DNA of 64,000 nucleotides from Paracoccus thiocyanatus (GTDB lineage Bacteria; Pseudomonadota; Alphaproteobacteria; Rhodobacterales; Rhodobacteraceae), in NCBI RefSeq assembly GCF_900156255.1, contig NZ_FTMK01000005.1:62001-126000 (forward strand), written 5' to 3'. Numbering within the stretch: the stretch's first letter is position 1; each line of letters opens with the position of its first letter. Positions 51,357 to 59,411 of this stretch are shown piece by piece. The notes under the pieces are model-generated. The model saw nothing but the letters and a program-made list of their open reading frames with translations. It had not been told where the DNA came from and did not search any database. A program made the translations under genes and the position numbers.

Positions 51357-52697
51357 ATGACCGAGAAACCCGTCGCGCTGATCGTGCTGGCCGCCGGACA
51401 GGGCAGCCGCATGCAGTCGGACCTGCCCAAGGTGCTGCACCGGCTGGGCGGCCTGCCGCTGGTCGCCCATGCGCTTGCCGCCGGCAGGGTGCTGGAGCCC
51501 CAGGCGGTGGTCGTCGTCGCCGGCCATGGCGCCCCGGCGGTGGCCAAGGCCGTCGCCAAGCTCGACCCTGATGCGCAGATCGCCTTGCAGGACCAGCAGC
51601 TTGGCACCGCCCATGCGGTCAGCCAGGCCCTGCCGGCGCTAAAGGGTTTCGAGGGCCGGGTGATCGTGCTTTACGGCGACACGCCCTTTATCGGGCAGGA
51701 AACGCTGGCAAGCCTTGCCGCCCATCCCGCCGACGTGGTGGTGCTGGGCTTCGAGGCCGCCGACCCCGGCCGCTACGGCCGCCTTGTCACCGGCCCCGAG
51801 GGGCTGGAGCGGATCGTCGAATACAAGGACGCAGACGAGGCGACGCGCGCCATCCGCCTGGTCAATTCCGGTGTGCTGGCGGCGGATGCGGCGCTTTTGC
51901 GCGCATTCCTGCCCCGGATCGGCAACCGCAACGCGGCGGGGGAATATTACCTGACCGATCTGCCCGCCCTGGCGCGCGAGGCCGGCCACCGGGTCGAGGT
52001 CGTCACCTGCGACGAAGCCGAGACGCTGGGCATCAACACCCGCACCGAACTGGCGCAGGCCGAGGCCGCCTTTCAGGCCCGCGCCCGCGCCCAGGCGCTG
52101 GAAGACGGCGTGACGCTTGCCGACCCCGCGACGGTCTGGTTCGCGCTGGACACCTGCATCGGCCGCGACGCGGTGATCGGGCAGAACGTGGTCTTCGGCC
52201 CCGGCGTGACCGTGGAAAGCGGCGCCGAGATCCTGCCCTTTTGCCACCTTGAGGGCTGCCATGTCAGCGCCGGCGCCACCGTCGGCCCCTTTGCCCGGCT
52301 GCGGCCCGGCGCGGAGCTGGGCGGCGACGTGCATGTCGGCAATTTCGTCGAGATCAAGAATTCGGTGCTGGACGAGGGCGTCAAGGTCGGCCACCTGACC
52401 TATCTGGGTGATGCCCATATCGGCGAGGCGACGAATATCGGCGCCGGGACCGTGACCTGCAATTACGACGGCGTCGGCAAGCACCGGACCGAGATCGGCG
52501 CCCATGCCTTCATCGGCTCGGATACCATGCTGGTGGCGCCGGTGCGGGTGGGGGCGCGGGCGATGACCGGCTCGGGCTCGGTCATCACCCAGGACGTGCC
52601 GGACGATGCGCTGGCGCTGGGACGCGCCCAGCAGGTGACAAAGCCCGGCCTTGCCACGCGGCTGATGCAGGCCCTGCGCCAGAAGAAAGGGAACTGA
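51357..52697 (+). CDS. glmU: Bifunctional UDP-GlcNAc pyrophosphorylase/GlcN-1-P acetyltransferase
   Basis: 446 aa. An N-terminal uridyltransferase domain (LAAGQGSRMQSDLPKVLH) is followed by a left-handed beta-helix acetyltransferase domain with hexapeptide-like repeats and NIGAGTVTCNYDGVGKHRT. It makes UDP-GlcNAc for peptidoglycan and LPS. One base separates it from glmS, so the pair forms one pathway operon. Confidence 0.96.
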   Translation: MTEKPVALIVLAAGQGSRMQSDLPKVLHRLGGLPLVAHALAAGRVLEPQAVVVVAGHGAPAVAKAVAKLDPDAQIALQDQQLGTAHAVSQALPALKGFEGRVIVLYGDTPFIGQETLASLAAHPADVVVLGFEAADPGRYGRLVTGPEGLERIVEYKDADEATRAIRLVNSGVLAADAALLRAFLPRIGNRNAAGEYYLTDLPALAREAGHRVEVVTCDEAETLGINTRTELAQAEAAFQARARAQALEDGVTLADPATVWFALDTCIGRDAVIGQNVVFGPGVTVESGAEILPFCHLEGCHVSAGATVGPFARLRPGAELGGDVHVGNFVEIKNSVLDEGVKVGHLTYLGDAHIGEATNIGAGTVTCNYDGVGKHRTEIGAHAFIGSDTMLVAPVRVGARAMTGSGSVITQDVPDDALALGRAQQVTKPGLATRLMQALRQKKGN

Positions 52698-52698
52698 C

Positions 52699-54516
52699 AT
52701 GTGCGGCATCATCGGAATCCTGGGCGAACACGAGGTTTCGCCGCAACTGGTCGAGGCGCTGAAGCGGCTGGAATATCGCGGCTATGACAGCGCCGGGGTG
52801 GCGACGGTGGACGCCTCGGGGCGGCTGGACCGCCGCCGCGCCGTGGGCAAGCTGGTGAACCTGTCCGACCGGCTGGTGCACGAGCCGCTGACGGGACATG
52901 CCGGCATCGGCCATACCCGCTGGGCCACCCATGGCGCGGCGACCGAGGCCAATGCCCATCCCCATCGCCGCGGCCCGGTTGCCGTCGTCCATAACGGCAT
53001 CATCGAGAATTTCCGCGAATTGCGCGACGAGGTGACGCGGCTGGGCATGCAGCCGGAATCGCAGACCGATACCGAGACGGTGGCGCTGCTGACCGCCTGG
53101 CACATGGACCAGGGCCTGTCGCCCGTCGAGGCGGCGCGGGCGACGCTTTCGCGCCTGCACGGCGCCTTTGCCCTGGCCTTCCTGTTCGAGGGCGAGCCCG
53201 ACCTGATGATCGCCGCCCGCAAGGGCAGCCCGCTGGCCGTGGGCCATGGCACGGGCGAGATGTTCCTTGGTTCGGACGCGGTGGCGCTGGCGCCCTTCAC
53301 CGACCGCATCACCTATCTGGAAGACGGGGACCACGCCATCATCCGCCGCGCGGGGGCCGAGATCTTCGACGCCGAGGGCCGCCCCGCCAATCGCGAGATC
53401 CAGCAGATCGACGTGGGCGCGACCCAGATCGACAAGGCCGGCTACCGGCATTTCATGGCCAAGGAGATCGCCGAGCAGCCGGTGGTGCTGGGCGACGCGT
53501 TGAACCATTACATCAAGGGCGACCGGATCGTCCTGCCCGAGGCGCTGGATTTTCGCGACGCGGACCGGCTGACCCTGGTCGGCTGCGGCACCGCCTATTA
53601 CGCCGCCCATGTCGCGCGCTACTGGTTCGAGACGCTGGCGGGCCTGCCCTGCGACCTCGACGTGGCGTCCGAGTTCCGCTATCGCGAGCCGCCGCTTTCG
53701 CCGCAAAGCTGGGCGATCTTCGTCAGCCAGTCGGGCGAGACGGCCGACACGCTGGCCGCGCTGCATTACGCCCGCGACAAGGTGGCGCGCACGGTGGGGG
53801 TGGTGAACGTCGGCACCTCGGCCATCGCGCGCGATGCCGACATCGCCCTGCCGACGCTGGCCGGGATCGAGGTCGGCGTCGCCTCGTCCAAGGCTTTCAC
53901 CTGCCAGCTTGCCGTGCTGGCGGTGCTGGCCTTGAAGGCGGCGCGCGACCGCGGCCGCATCTCGGAGGCCGAGCTGGCCGCGCATCTGGCGGACCTGCGC
54001 GCGCTGCCGGGGCTGCTGAACCAAGCGCTGGCGGTCAGCGACGAATGCCGCCGCCTGGCCGGCTGGCTTTCCGAGGCGCAGGACGTGCTGTATCTGGGCC
54101 GCGGCGCGCTTTACCCGGTGGCGCTGGAAGGGGCGCTGAAGCTCAAGGAGCTCAGCTATATCCATGCCGAGGGCTATGCCTCGGGCGAGTTGAAGCATGG
54201 TCCCATCGCGCTGATCGACCGCAACGTGCCGGTGGTGGTGCTGGCGCCGCGCGACGCGCTGTTCGAAAAGACCGTCTCGAACATGCAAGAGGTGATGGCG
54301 CGCCACGGGCAGGTGCTGCTGATTTCCGATGCGGCCGGGCTGGAGGCGGGCGGCCAGGGCACCCATGCCGGGCTGGCCATGCCCATGGGCGGGGGCATGT
54401 TCCAGCCGATCCTTTACGCGGTGCCGATGCAGTATCTGGCCTATCACACCGCGGTCGCCAAGGGCACCGATGTGGACCAGCCGCGCAACCTGGCGAAATC
54501 GGTGACGGTGGAGTAG
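52699..54516 (+). CDS. glmS: Glutamine-fructose-6-phosphate aminotransferase (isomerising)
   Basis: 605 aa. The N-terminal nucleophile C2 is in MCGIIGILGE; two SIS domains carry GCGTAYYAAHVARYW and the C-terminal AKSVTVE. It makes glucosamine-6-phosphate from fructose-6-phosphate and glutamine. It is coupled to glmU with a one-base gap, so there is no room for a glmS ribozyme leader. Confidence 0.97.
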   Translation: MCGIIGILGEHEVSPQLVEALKRLEYRGYDSAGVATVDASGRLDRRRAVGKLVNLSDRLVHEPLTGHAGIGHTRWATHGAATEANAHPHRRGPVAVVHNGIIENFRELRDEVTRLGMQPESQTDTETVALLTAWHMDQGLSPVEAARATLSRLHGAFALAFLFEGEPDLMIAARKGSPLAVGHGTGEMFLGSDAVALAPFTDRITYLEDGDHAIIRRAGAEIFDAEGRPANREIQQIDVGATQIDKAGYRHFMAKEIAEQPVVLGDALNHYIKGDRIVLPEALDFRDADRLTLVGCGTAYYAAHVARYWFETLAGLPCDLDVASEFRYREPPLSPQSWAIFVSQSGETADTLAALHYARDKVARTVGVVNVGTSAIARDADIALPTLAGIEVGVASSKAFTCQLAVLAVLALKAARDRGRISEAELAAHLADLRALPGLLNQALAVSDECRRLAGWLSEAQDVLYLGRGALYPVALEGALKLKELSYIHAEGYASGELKHGPIALIDRNVPVVVLAPRDALFEKTVSNMQEVMARHGQVLLISDAAGLEAGGQGTHAGLAMPMGGGMFQPILYAVPMQYLAYHTAVAKGTDVDQPRNLAKSVTVE

Positions 54517-54519
54517 CGC

Positions 54520-55503
54520 CTAGCCCTGGTGCCAGCAGGGTTGCAGGTCGCCCGGCCGCGGGCTGGCGGCATGGACGCCGCGGGCGATGGCGCGGGCCAA
54601 TGTGCAGGCCGCGGCATGGCCCAGCCGGAACGGGTCCAGCGCCGGATCGGGCAGGGGTTTCGCGCCGGTCGAGACGGCAAAGACCAGGTCGCCGTCAAAG
54701 GGCGTATGGCTGGGCACGATGGCGCGGGCCATGCCGTCCTGTGCGGCCGTCGCCAGCCGCGTCAGCCCGGCCTTGTCCAGCGCCGCGTCGGTGGCGACGA
54801 TGGCGATGGTCGTGGCCTCGCCCAGCCGCTTGGCCGGGCTGGGCTCATGCGCGGCGGGGTAGGGGCCGGCAAGGCCCAGCCCGCCGAATTCGTCGCCCAA
54901 TTCCCATGGCGCGGCCCAGAACTGCCGCGTCTGGCCCGCAGTCACCGATCCCAGCGCGTTCACCACCACCAGCGCGCCGACGGTGATGCCGCCTTCCAGC
55001 ACCGCCGAGGCCGAGCCGAGCCCGCCCTTCCAGCGCTGCGTCATCGCGCCGGTGCCCGCGCCCTCGCTGCCAAGCGCGAAATCGGCCCCGGCGGTCTCCA
55101 GCGCCCTGCGGCCAAGGGCGGGATAGGGGTTTTCGTCCCAATCCTTGTCGCCGCCGTTCAGCAGGTCGAAGACGATGGCGCCGGGCACGATCGGCACGCG
55201 CACCGGCCCGACGGCAAAGCCCCGCCCCATGGCGCGCAGCCCCGCCGCCACCCCGTCGCAGGCGGCCAGCCCAAAGGCCGAGCCGCCCGACAGCACCAGC
55301 GCATCCACCCCTTGCACCAGCTTGTCGGGGGCCAGCAATTCGGTTTCGCGCGTGCCGGGCGCGCCGCCCATGACGTTGAAGCCGCAGGCAAAGGGCGTCT
55401 CGGCCAAAAGCACGGTGCTGCCCGAGCGCAGCGCGTCGTCGCGGGCATTGCCGACCCGCAGGCCGGAAACGTCGGTGATCAGGTTTCGCGGTCCGGGTCG
55501 CAT
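54520..55503 (-). CDS. P1 family peptidase (DmpA/endo-type nylonase-like)
   Basis: 327 aa. The N-terminal nucleophile hydrolase pattern is seen in ITDVSGLRVGNARDDALRSG near the start, LSGGSAFGLAACDGV, and VVVNALGSV before the likely autocleavage region. Related enzymes cleave D-aminopeptides, beta-peptides or nylon oligomers. Substrate unknown. The ATG at 55503 has an AGGAG-like site (CGCAGGAG). Convergent with glmS (three bases apart) and divergent from msrA. Confidence 0.87.
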   Translation of the reverse strand: MRPGPRNLITDVSGLRVGNARDDALRSGSTVLLAETPFACGFNVMGGAPGTRETELLAPDKLVQGVDALVLSGGSAFGLAACDGVAAGLRAMGRGFAVGPVRVPIVPGAIVFDLLNGGDKDWDENPYPALGRRALETAGADFALGSEGAGTGAMTQRWKGGLGSASAVLEGGITVGALVVVNALGSVTAGQTRQFWAAPWELGDEFGGLGLAGPYPAAHEPSPAKRLGEATTIAIVATDAALDKAGLTRLATAAQDGMARAIVPSHTPFDGDLVFAVSTGAKPLPDPALDPFRLGHAAACTLARAIARGVHAASPRPGDLQPCWHQG

Positions 55504-55641
55504 CGGCGTCTCCTGCGGGGTCGATGACCTGCAATCTGGCAGAAGCGGCCCCCGCCCGGCAACCCGCCGCGGCACTCTGGCGTTGCACGGTGGGGTTGCC
55601 GCCCCTACCTAATGCGGCATGACATGCGAAAGGACTGCACC

Positions 55642-56226
55642 ATGAGCGCCCCCATTCACAGGATCTTCGGCCGGCCGCTGGATGCCGAGATGCCGAAAGG
55701 CTATGATCAGGCGATCTTCGGCATGGGCTGTTACTGGGGCGTCGAGCGGCTGTTCTGGCAGCAAGAGGGCGTCTGGCTGACCGAGGTCGGCTTTGCCGGC
55801 GGCACGGTCGATAACCCCAGCTATCACCAGGTCTGCGCCGGCGGAACCGGCCATGCCGAGGCGGTGCGCGTCGTCTATGACAGCTCGCGCGTCAGCTATG
55901 AGCGGCTGTTGCAGATCTTCTGGGAAAACCACGATCCGACCCAGGGCAACCGCCAGGGCAATGACGTGGGGTCGCAATACCGCTCGCTCATCATGGTGTT
56001 CAACGACAGCCAGAAGGCGGCGGCGGAACTCAGCAAGGCCGATTACAGCAACCGGCTGGCGGTCGAGGGCTATCCGCAGATCACCACCGAGATCATTCCT
56101 GCCGGCCCCTTCTGGCGGGCCGAGGACGACCACCAGCAATATCTGGACCGTTATCCGAACGGCTATTGCGGCTTGCGCGGCACGGGTGTCAAAGCACCCC
56201 TGACCGATATAGCCGAGGGACTTTGA
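55642..56226 (+). CDS. msrA: Peptide methionine (S)-S-oxide reductase
   Basis: 194 aa. The catalytic C30 is in FGMGCYWGVERLFWQ, with GGTVDNPSYHQVCAGGTGHAE and DVGSQYRS downstream. It repairs methionine-S-sulfoxide in proteins. Start 55642 follows an AAAGGA site. prmA begins at the next base after its stop, so the two are cotranslated. Confidence 0.95.
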   Translation: MSAPIHRIFGRPLDAEMPKGYDQAIFGMGCYWGVERLFWQQEGVWLTEVGFAGGTVDNPSYHQVCAGGTGHAEAVRVVYDSSRVSYERLLQIFWENHDPTQGNRQGNDVGSQYRSLIMVFNDSQKAAAELSKADYSNRLAVEGYPQITTEIIPAGPFWRAEDDHQQYLDRYPNGYCGLRGTGVKAPLTDIAEGL

Positions 56227-57096
56227 ATGCCGACCTGGACCGCGCTGACCCATACCATCGGACGCGACGCCGCCGAGGCGCTTGCCGAGGCGGGCGAGGA
56301 ACTGACCCCCGAACCCGTCGGCAGCGGCGTCTTCGAGATCGAGGACGGATCGGGCCGCTGGGAGGTGGGGCTTTACTTCACCGAAAACCCCGACGCGGTG
56401 GCGCTGGCGCTGCTGGCCGCGGCCTGGGATGCGCAGCCCTTCGTCGTCTCGGAACTGCCCGAGGTGGATTGGGTCGCGCATGTGCGGCGCGAATTGACCC
56501 CGGTCGAGGCCGGACGATTTTTCGTCCATGGCGGCCATGACGCCGACAAGGTGCCCCAGGGTGCCGAGGCGCTGCTGATCGAGGCGGCGATGGCCTTTGG
56601 CACCGGCCATCACGCCACGACCAAGGGCTGCCTGCTGGCGCTGGACCGCATGATCGGCCAGGGGATCGAGCCGCGGCGCATCGTGGACATCGGCTGCGGC
56701 ACGGCCGTGCTGGCCATGGCGGCGGCGCGGTCCTTTCCGGTGATCGTGCTGGCGGGTGACATCGACCCGCAGGCGGTGGACGTGGCGCGCGCCAATGTCA
56801 TTGCCAACGGGCTGGACGGGCGCGTCGAATGCGTCGAGGCGGTGGGTTTCGACCATCCGCTGATCGAGGGCGCGGCGCCCTTCGACCTGGTTTTCGCCAA
56901 TATCCTGAAACAGCCGCTGATCGACCTGGTGCCGGACATGGCGCGCCATATTGCGCCGGGCGGCCGGGCGATCCTGTCGGGCATCCTTGCCACCCAGGCC
57001 GATGAGGTGATCGCCGCCTATGCGGCAGGCGGCCTGGCGCTGGAGCGGCGCGACGACCTGGGCGAATGGTCCACCCTGGTCGTCCGGCGCGGCTGA
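56227..57096 (+). CDS. prmA: Ribosomal protein L11 methyltransferase
   Basis: 289 aa. The SAM-binding DIGCGTAVLAMAAA lies at about 157-170, GTGHHATTKGCL precedes it, and the NPPY-type motif position is occupied by FANILKQPLIDL as in PrmA. It methylates lysines of L11. Coupled to msrA. Confidence 0.94.
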   Translation: MPTWTALTHTIGRDAAEALAEAGEELTPEPVGSGVFEIEDGSGRWEVGLYFTENPDAVALALLAAAWDAQPFVVSELPEVDWVAHVRRELTPVEAGRFFVHGGHDADKVPQGAEALLIEAAMAFGTGHHATTKGCLLALDRMIGQGIEPRRIVDIGCGTAVLAMAAARSFPVIVLAGDIDPQAVDVARANVIANGLDGRVECVEAVGFDHPLIEGAAPFDLVFANILKQPLIDLVPDMARHIAPGGRAILSGILATQADEVIAAYAAGGLALERRDDLGEWSTLVVRRG

Positions 57097-57126
57097 TCGC
57101 CGCAAACGCCCCGCCGAAAATACGGA

Positions 57127-57160
57127 AGGCGGCCTTGCGGGGCCGCCTGGTCGTCTTGCC
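57127..57160. terminator. Bidirectional hairpin between prmA and the DUF1127 gene
   Basis: An 8-bp stem AGGCGGCC/GGCCGCCT closes TTGCGG and is followed by GGTCGTCTTGCC. It is weaker in T residues than the sdh and bfr terminators but has the same layout. Confidence 0.6.
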
Positions 57161-57223
57161 CATCCGGGCCGGGAAACAGCCTGCGGGCGTGCCGCAGCCG
57201 TTTTCGCGCCTTCAACCGCCAGC

Positions 57224-57418
57224 TTAGCGGGCGCGCGCGATCCGCTCGATATCGCCGCGGCACAGGCCGATATCGTCGAGTTCGCGATCCGTAAGACGGT
57301 TCAGCGCGTTCCGAGTCATCCGCACATCGTTCCAGGCAGACAGGGCCGCCCAGATTTTCGAGCCAATACCGATAGAGCCCGCCCCGCCATGGATGCGGTT
57401 CGTGTCAATCGCCGACAT
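57224..57418 (-). CDS. DUF1127 small protein (third copy)
   Basis: 64 aa. The C-terminal motif LTDRELDDIGLCRGDIERIAR is a good DUF1127/YjiS match. It follows a short variable N-terminus. The 238-bp gap upstream (57419-57656) should carry its promoter; a TATATG lies at about 57473-57478 on the minus strand. No cuckoo-type hairpins follow. Related proteins bind RNA or respond to stress. Confidence 0.82.
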   Translation of the reverse strand: MSAIDTNRIHGGAGSIGIGSKIWAALSAWNDVRMTRNALNRLTDRELDDIGLCRGDIERIARAR

Positions 57419-57656
57419 AGTTTTTCACCTTGAGATCATTGCCCGTTCATCGGGCGCTTCGTTGATGATCAGCATATAGGCCGGGCAATTTGCGAAAACT
57501 ATGGACAAACCGGCATTCCAGCCATGCAGCTTGTGCATAAGATGCCGGGATTGTTAAAGTTTTGCGCAAAGCCTGCGGAAATCCGGCTGCGGTGCAACAT
57601 CCTGTTGTCAAAGGCGCTATTTTCGCAGGAAGCTTGCACGATTCGAACGGATTCGT

Positions 57657-58376
57657 TCAGCGCCAATCGCCCAGGGCCGCCTGCCACAACGCCATTGACG
57701 CAACGGCCGCCGTGTCGGCGCGCAGGATGCGCGGCCCCAGCGCCACGGGGGTGACGCAATCCATCGCCGAAAGCCGGTGGCGCTCGGCCTCGGACCAGCC
57801 GCCTTCGGGGCCGATGAGAATCGCCCAAGGCCCCGGCGGCAGGGCCGACAGCACTTGCGCGGGGCCGGCCAGCGCCTCGTCGGCCCACAGGATGCGCCGC
57901 GCCGCGTCCCAGCCGTCCAGCAGCCTGGGCAGCGGCGCCAGGTCGCAGACCTCGGGGACAAAGGTGCCGCCGCATTGCTCGGCCGCCTCGACGGCATGGG
58001 CCTGCAAGCGGTCCTGGCGGATACGCTCGGCATTGGTATGGTCGGTCTGGACCGGCAGGATGCGGGCCGCGCCCATCTCGGCGGCCTTTTCGACGATGAA
58101 ATCGGTGCGCGCCTTCTTGATCGGGGCAAAGACCAGCCACAGGTCCGGCGGGTTCAACTGCGGCGCCGTCTGCCGCAGCGCCGTCAGCGCGCCCTGGCGC
58201 TTTGCCAGCCGCTCGATCCGCGCCAGCCATTCGCCGTCCCGCCCGTTGAAGACCAGGATCTCGGCCCCCGGCGCCTGCCGCATGACCGCCGACAGGTAAT
58301 GCGCCTGGTCGGGATTCAGCCCGACGCCTTGTCCCTGGGCCAGCGGGTGATCTATGAACAGTCTGATTTTCGCCAT
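57657..58376 (-). CDS. rsmE: 16S rRNA (uracil(1498)-N(3))-methyltransferase
   Basis: 239 aa SPOUT-type methyltransferase. It starts MAKIRLFIDHPLAQGQ and ends with the knot motifs ILIGPEGGWSEAE and LGPRILRADTAAVASM. It methylates U1498 of 16S rRNA. Divergent from ubiA with only 16 bp between the chosen starts, so the two promoters must overlap the coding regions. Confidence 0.94.
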   Translation of the reverse strand: MAKIRLFIDHPLAQGQGVGLNPDQAHYLSAVMRQAPGAEILVFNGRDGEWLARIERLAKRQGALTALRQTAPQLNPPDLWLVFAPIKKARTDFIVEKAAEMGAARILPVQTDHTNAERIRQDRLQAHAVEAAEQCGGTFVPEVCDLAPLPRLLDGWDAARRILWADEALAGPAQVLSALPPGPWAILIGPEGGWSEAERHRLSAMDCVTPVALGPRILRADTAAVASMALWQAALGDWR

Positions 58377-58392
58377 GATGGGGCGCAGCCTA

Positions 58393-59349
58393 ATGCAGAC
58401 AGACCGTCAGACGCCAGAGGGCACAAGCACTGTCGCCGACGCGCCGCCCGACAATTGGGTGGACCGCCATGCCCCCCCGGACTGGAGGCCGTGGCTGCGC
58501 CTGTCGCGCGCCGACCGGCCGATCGGCACCTGGCTGTTGCTGCTGCCCTGCTGGTGGGGCATCGGGCTGGCGATGATGGCCGACGGGCCGGAATGGCGCG
58601 ACCTGTGGATCGCGGTCGCCTGCGGCGCGGGCGCGGTGCTGATGCGCGGCGCGGGCTGCACCTGGAACGACATCACCGATCGCGACATCGACGACAAGGT
58701 GGCGCGCACGCGGTTGCGGCCGATCCCCTCGGGGCAGGTCACGGTCCGGGGGGCGCTGGCCTGGCTGGTGGCCCAGTCGCTGGCCGGGCTGGCGCTGCTC
58801 TTGACGTTGGGCGGGGCGGCCATCGCGCTGGGCGTGGGCTCGCTGGCCCTGGTGGCGATCTATCCCTTTGCCAAGCGCTTCACCTGGTGGCCGCAGGTGT
58901 TTCTGGGCCTGGCCTTCAACTGGGGCGTGCTTCTGGCCTGGGCGGCGCATATGGGCAACCTGGCCCCTGCGCCGGTGCTGGCCTATCTGGCGGGGATCTG
59001 CTGGACGATCTTTTACGACACCATCTATGCCCATCAGGATGCCGATGACGACGCGCTGATCGGCGTCAAATCCACCGCCCGACTGTTCGGGGCCGACACG
59101 CCGCGCTGGCTGGCGGGCTTTGGCACCGCCTCGGTTCTGCTGCTGGGGCTGGCGGTGATGGCGGCGGCGCCGCAGGGGCTGGGGCTGACGCTTGGCCTGC
59201 TGGGCGTCGTGGGCTTTGCCGCGCATCTGGCCCGGCAGTTGTGGCGGCTGAAGATGACCGACAGCGCCACCTGCCTGCGGCTTTTCCGCAGCAACCGCGA
59301 CGCGGGGCTGCTGGTTGCGCTGTTTCTTGCCTTGGCGGGGCTGGTCTGA
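58393..59349 (+). CDS. ubiA: 4-hydroxybenzoate polyprenyltransferase
   Basis: 318 aa with eight to nine membrane helices. The two aspartate-rich motifs are NDITDRDID (92-100) and YAHQDADDD in the second half. It prenylates 4-hydroxybenzoate in ubiquinone synthesis. Start 58393 is chosen so as not to overlap rsmE; in-frame ATGs at 58354-58378 would overlap it. Confidence 0.94.
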   Translation: MQTDRQTPEGTSTVADAPPDNWVDRHAPPDWRPWLRLSRADRPIGTWLLLLPCWWGIGLAMMADGPEWRDLWIAVACGAGAVLMRGAGCTWNDITDRDIDDKVARTRLRPIPSGQVTVRGALAWLVAQSLAGLALLLTLGGAAIALGVGSLALVAIYPFAKRFTWWPQVFLGLAFNWGVLLAWAAHMGNLAPAPVLAYLAGICWTIFYDTIYAHQDADDDALIGVKSTARLFGADTPRWLAGFGTASVLLLGLAVMAAAPQGLGLTLGLLGVVGFAAHLARQLWRLKMTDSATCLRLFRSNRDAGLLVALFLALAGLV

Positions 59350-59411
59350 TTGCGAAAATCCGGCGCAGGGATTACATGCGGCGGATCGAAAAACAGCCCG
59401 AAGGTTCCTGG

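Noticed and set aside
52698..52698. glmS ribozyme or riboswitch
   Set aside because: Only one base separates glmU and glmS, so there is no leader.
59241..59411. Longer N-terminus for the OmpA-family protein
   Set aside because: The extension lies inside ubiA in another frame and does not look like a signal peptide.
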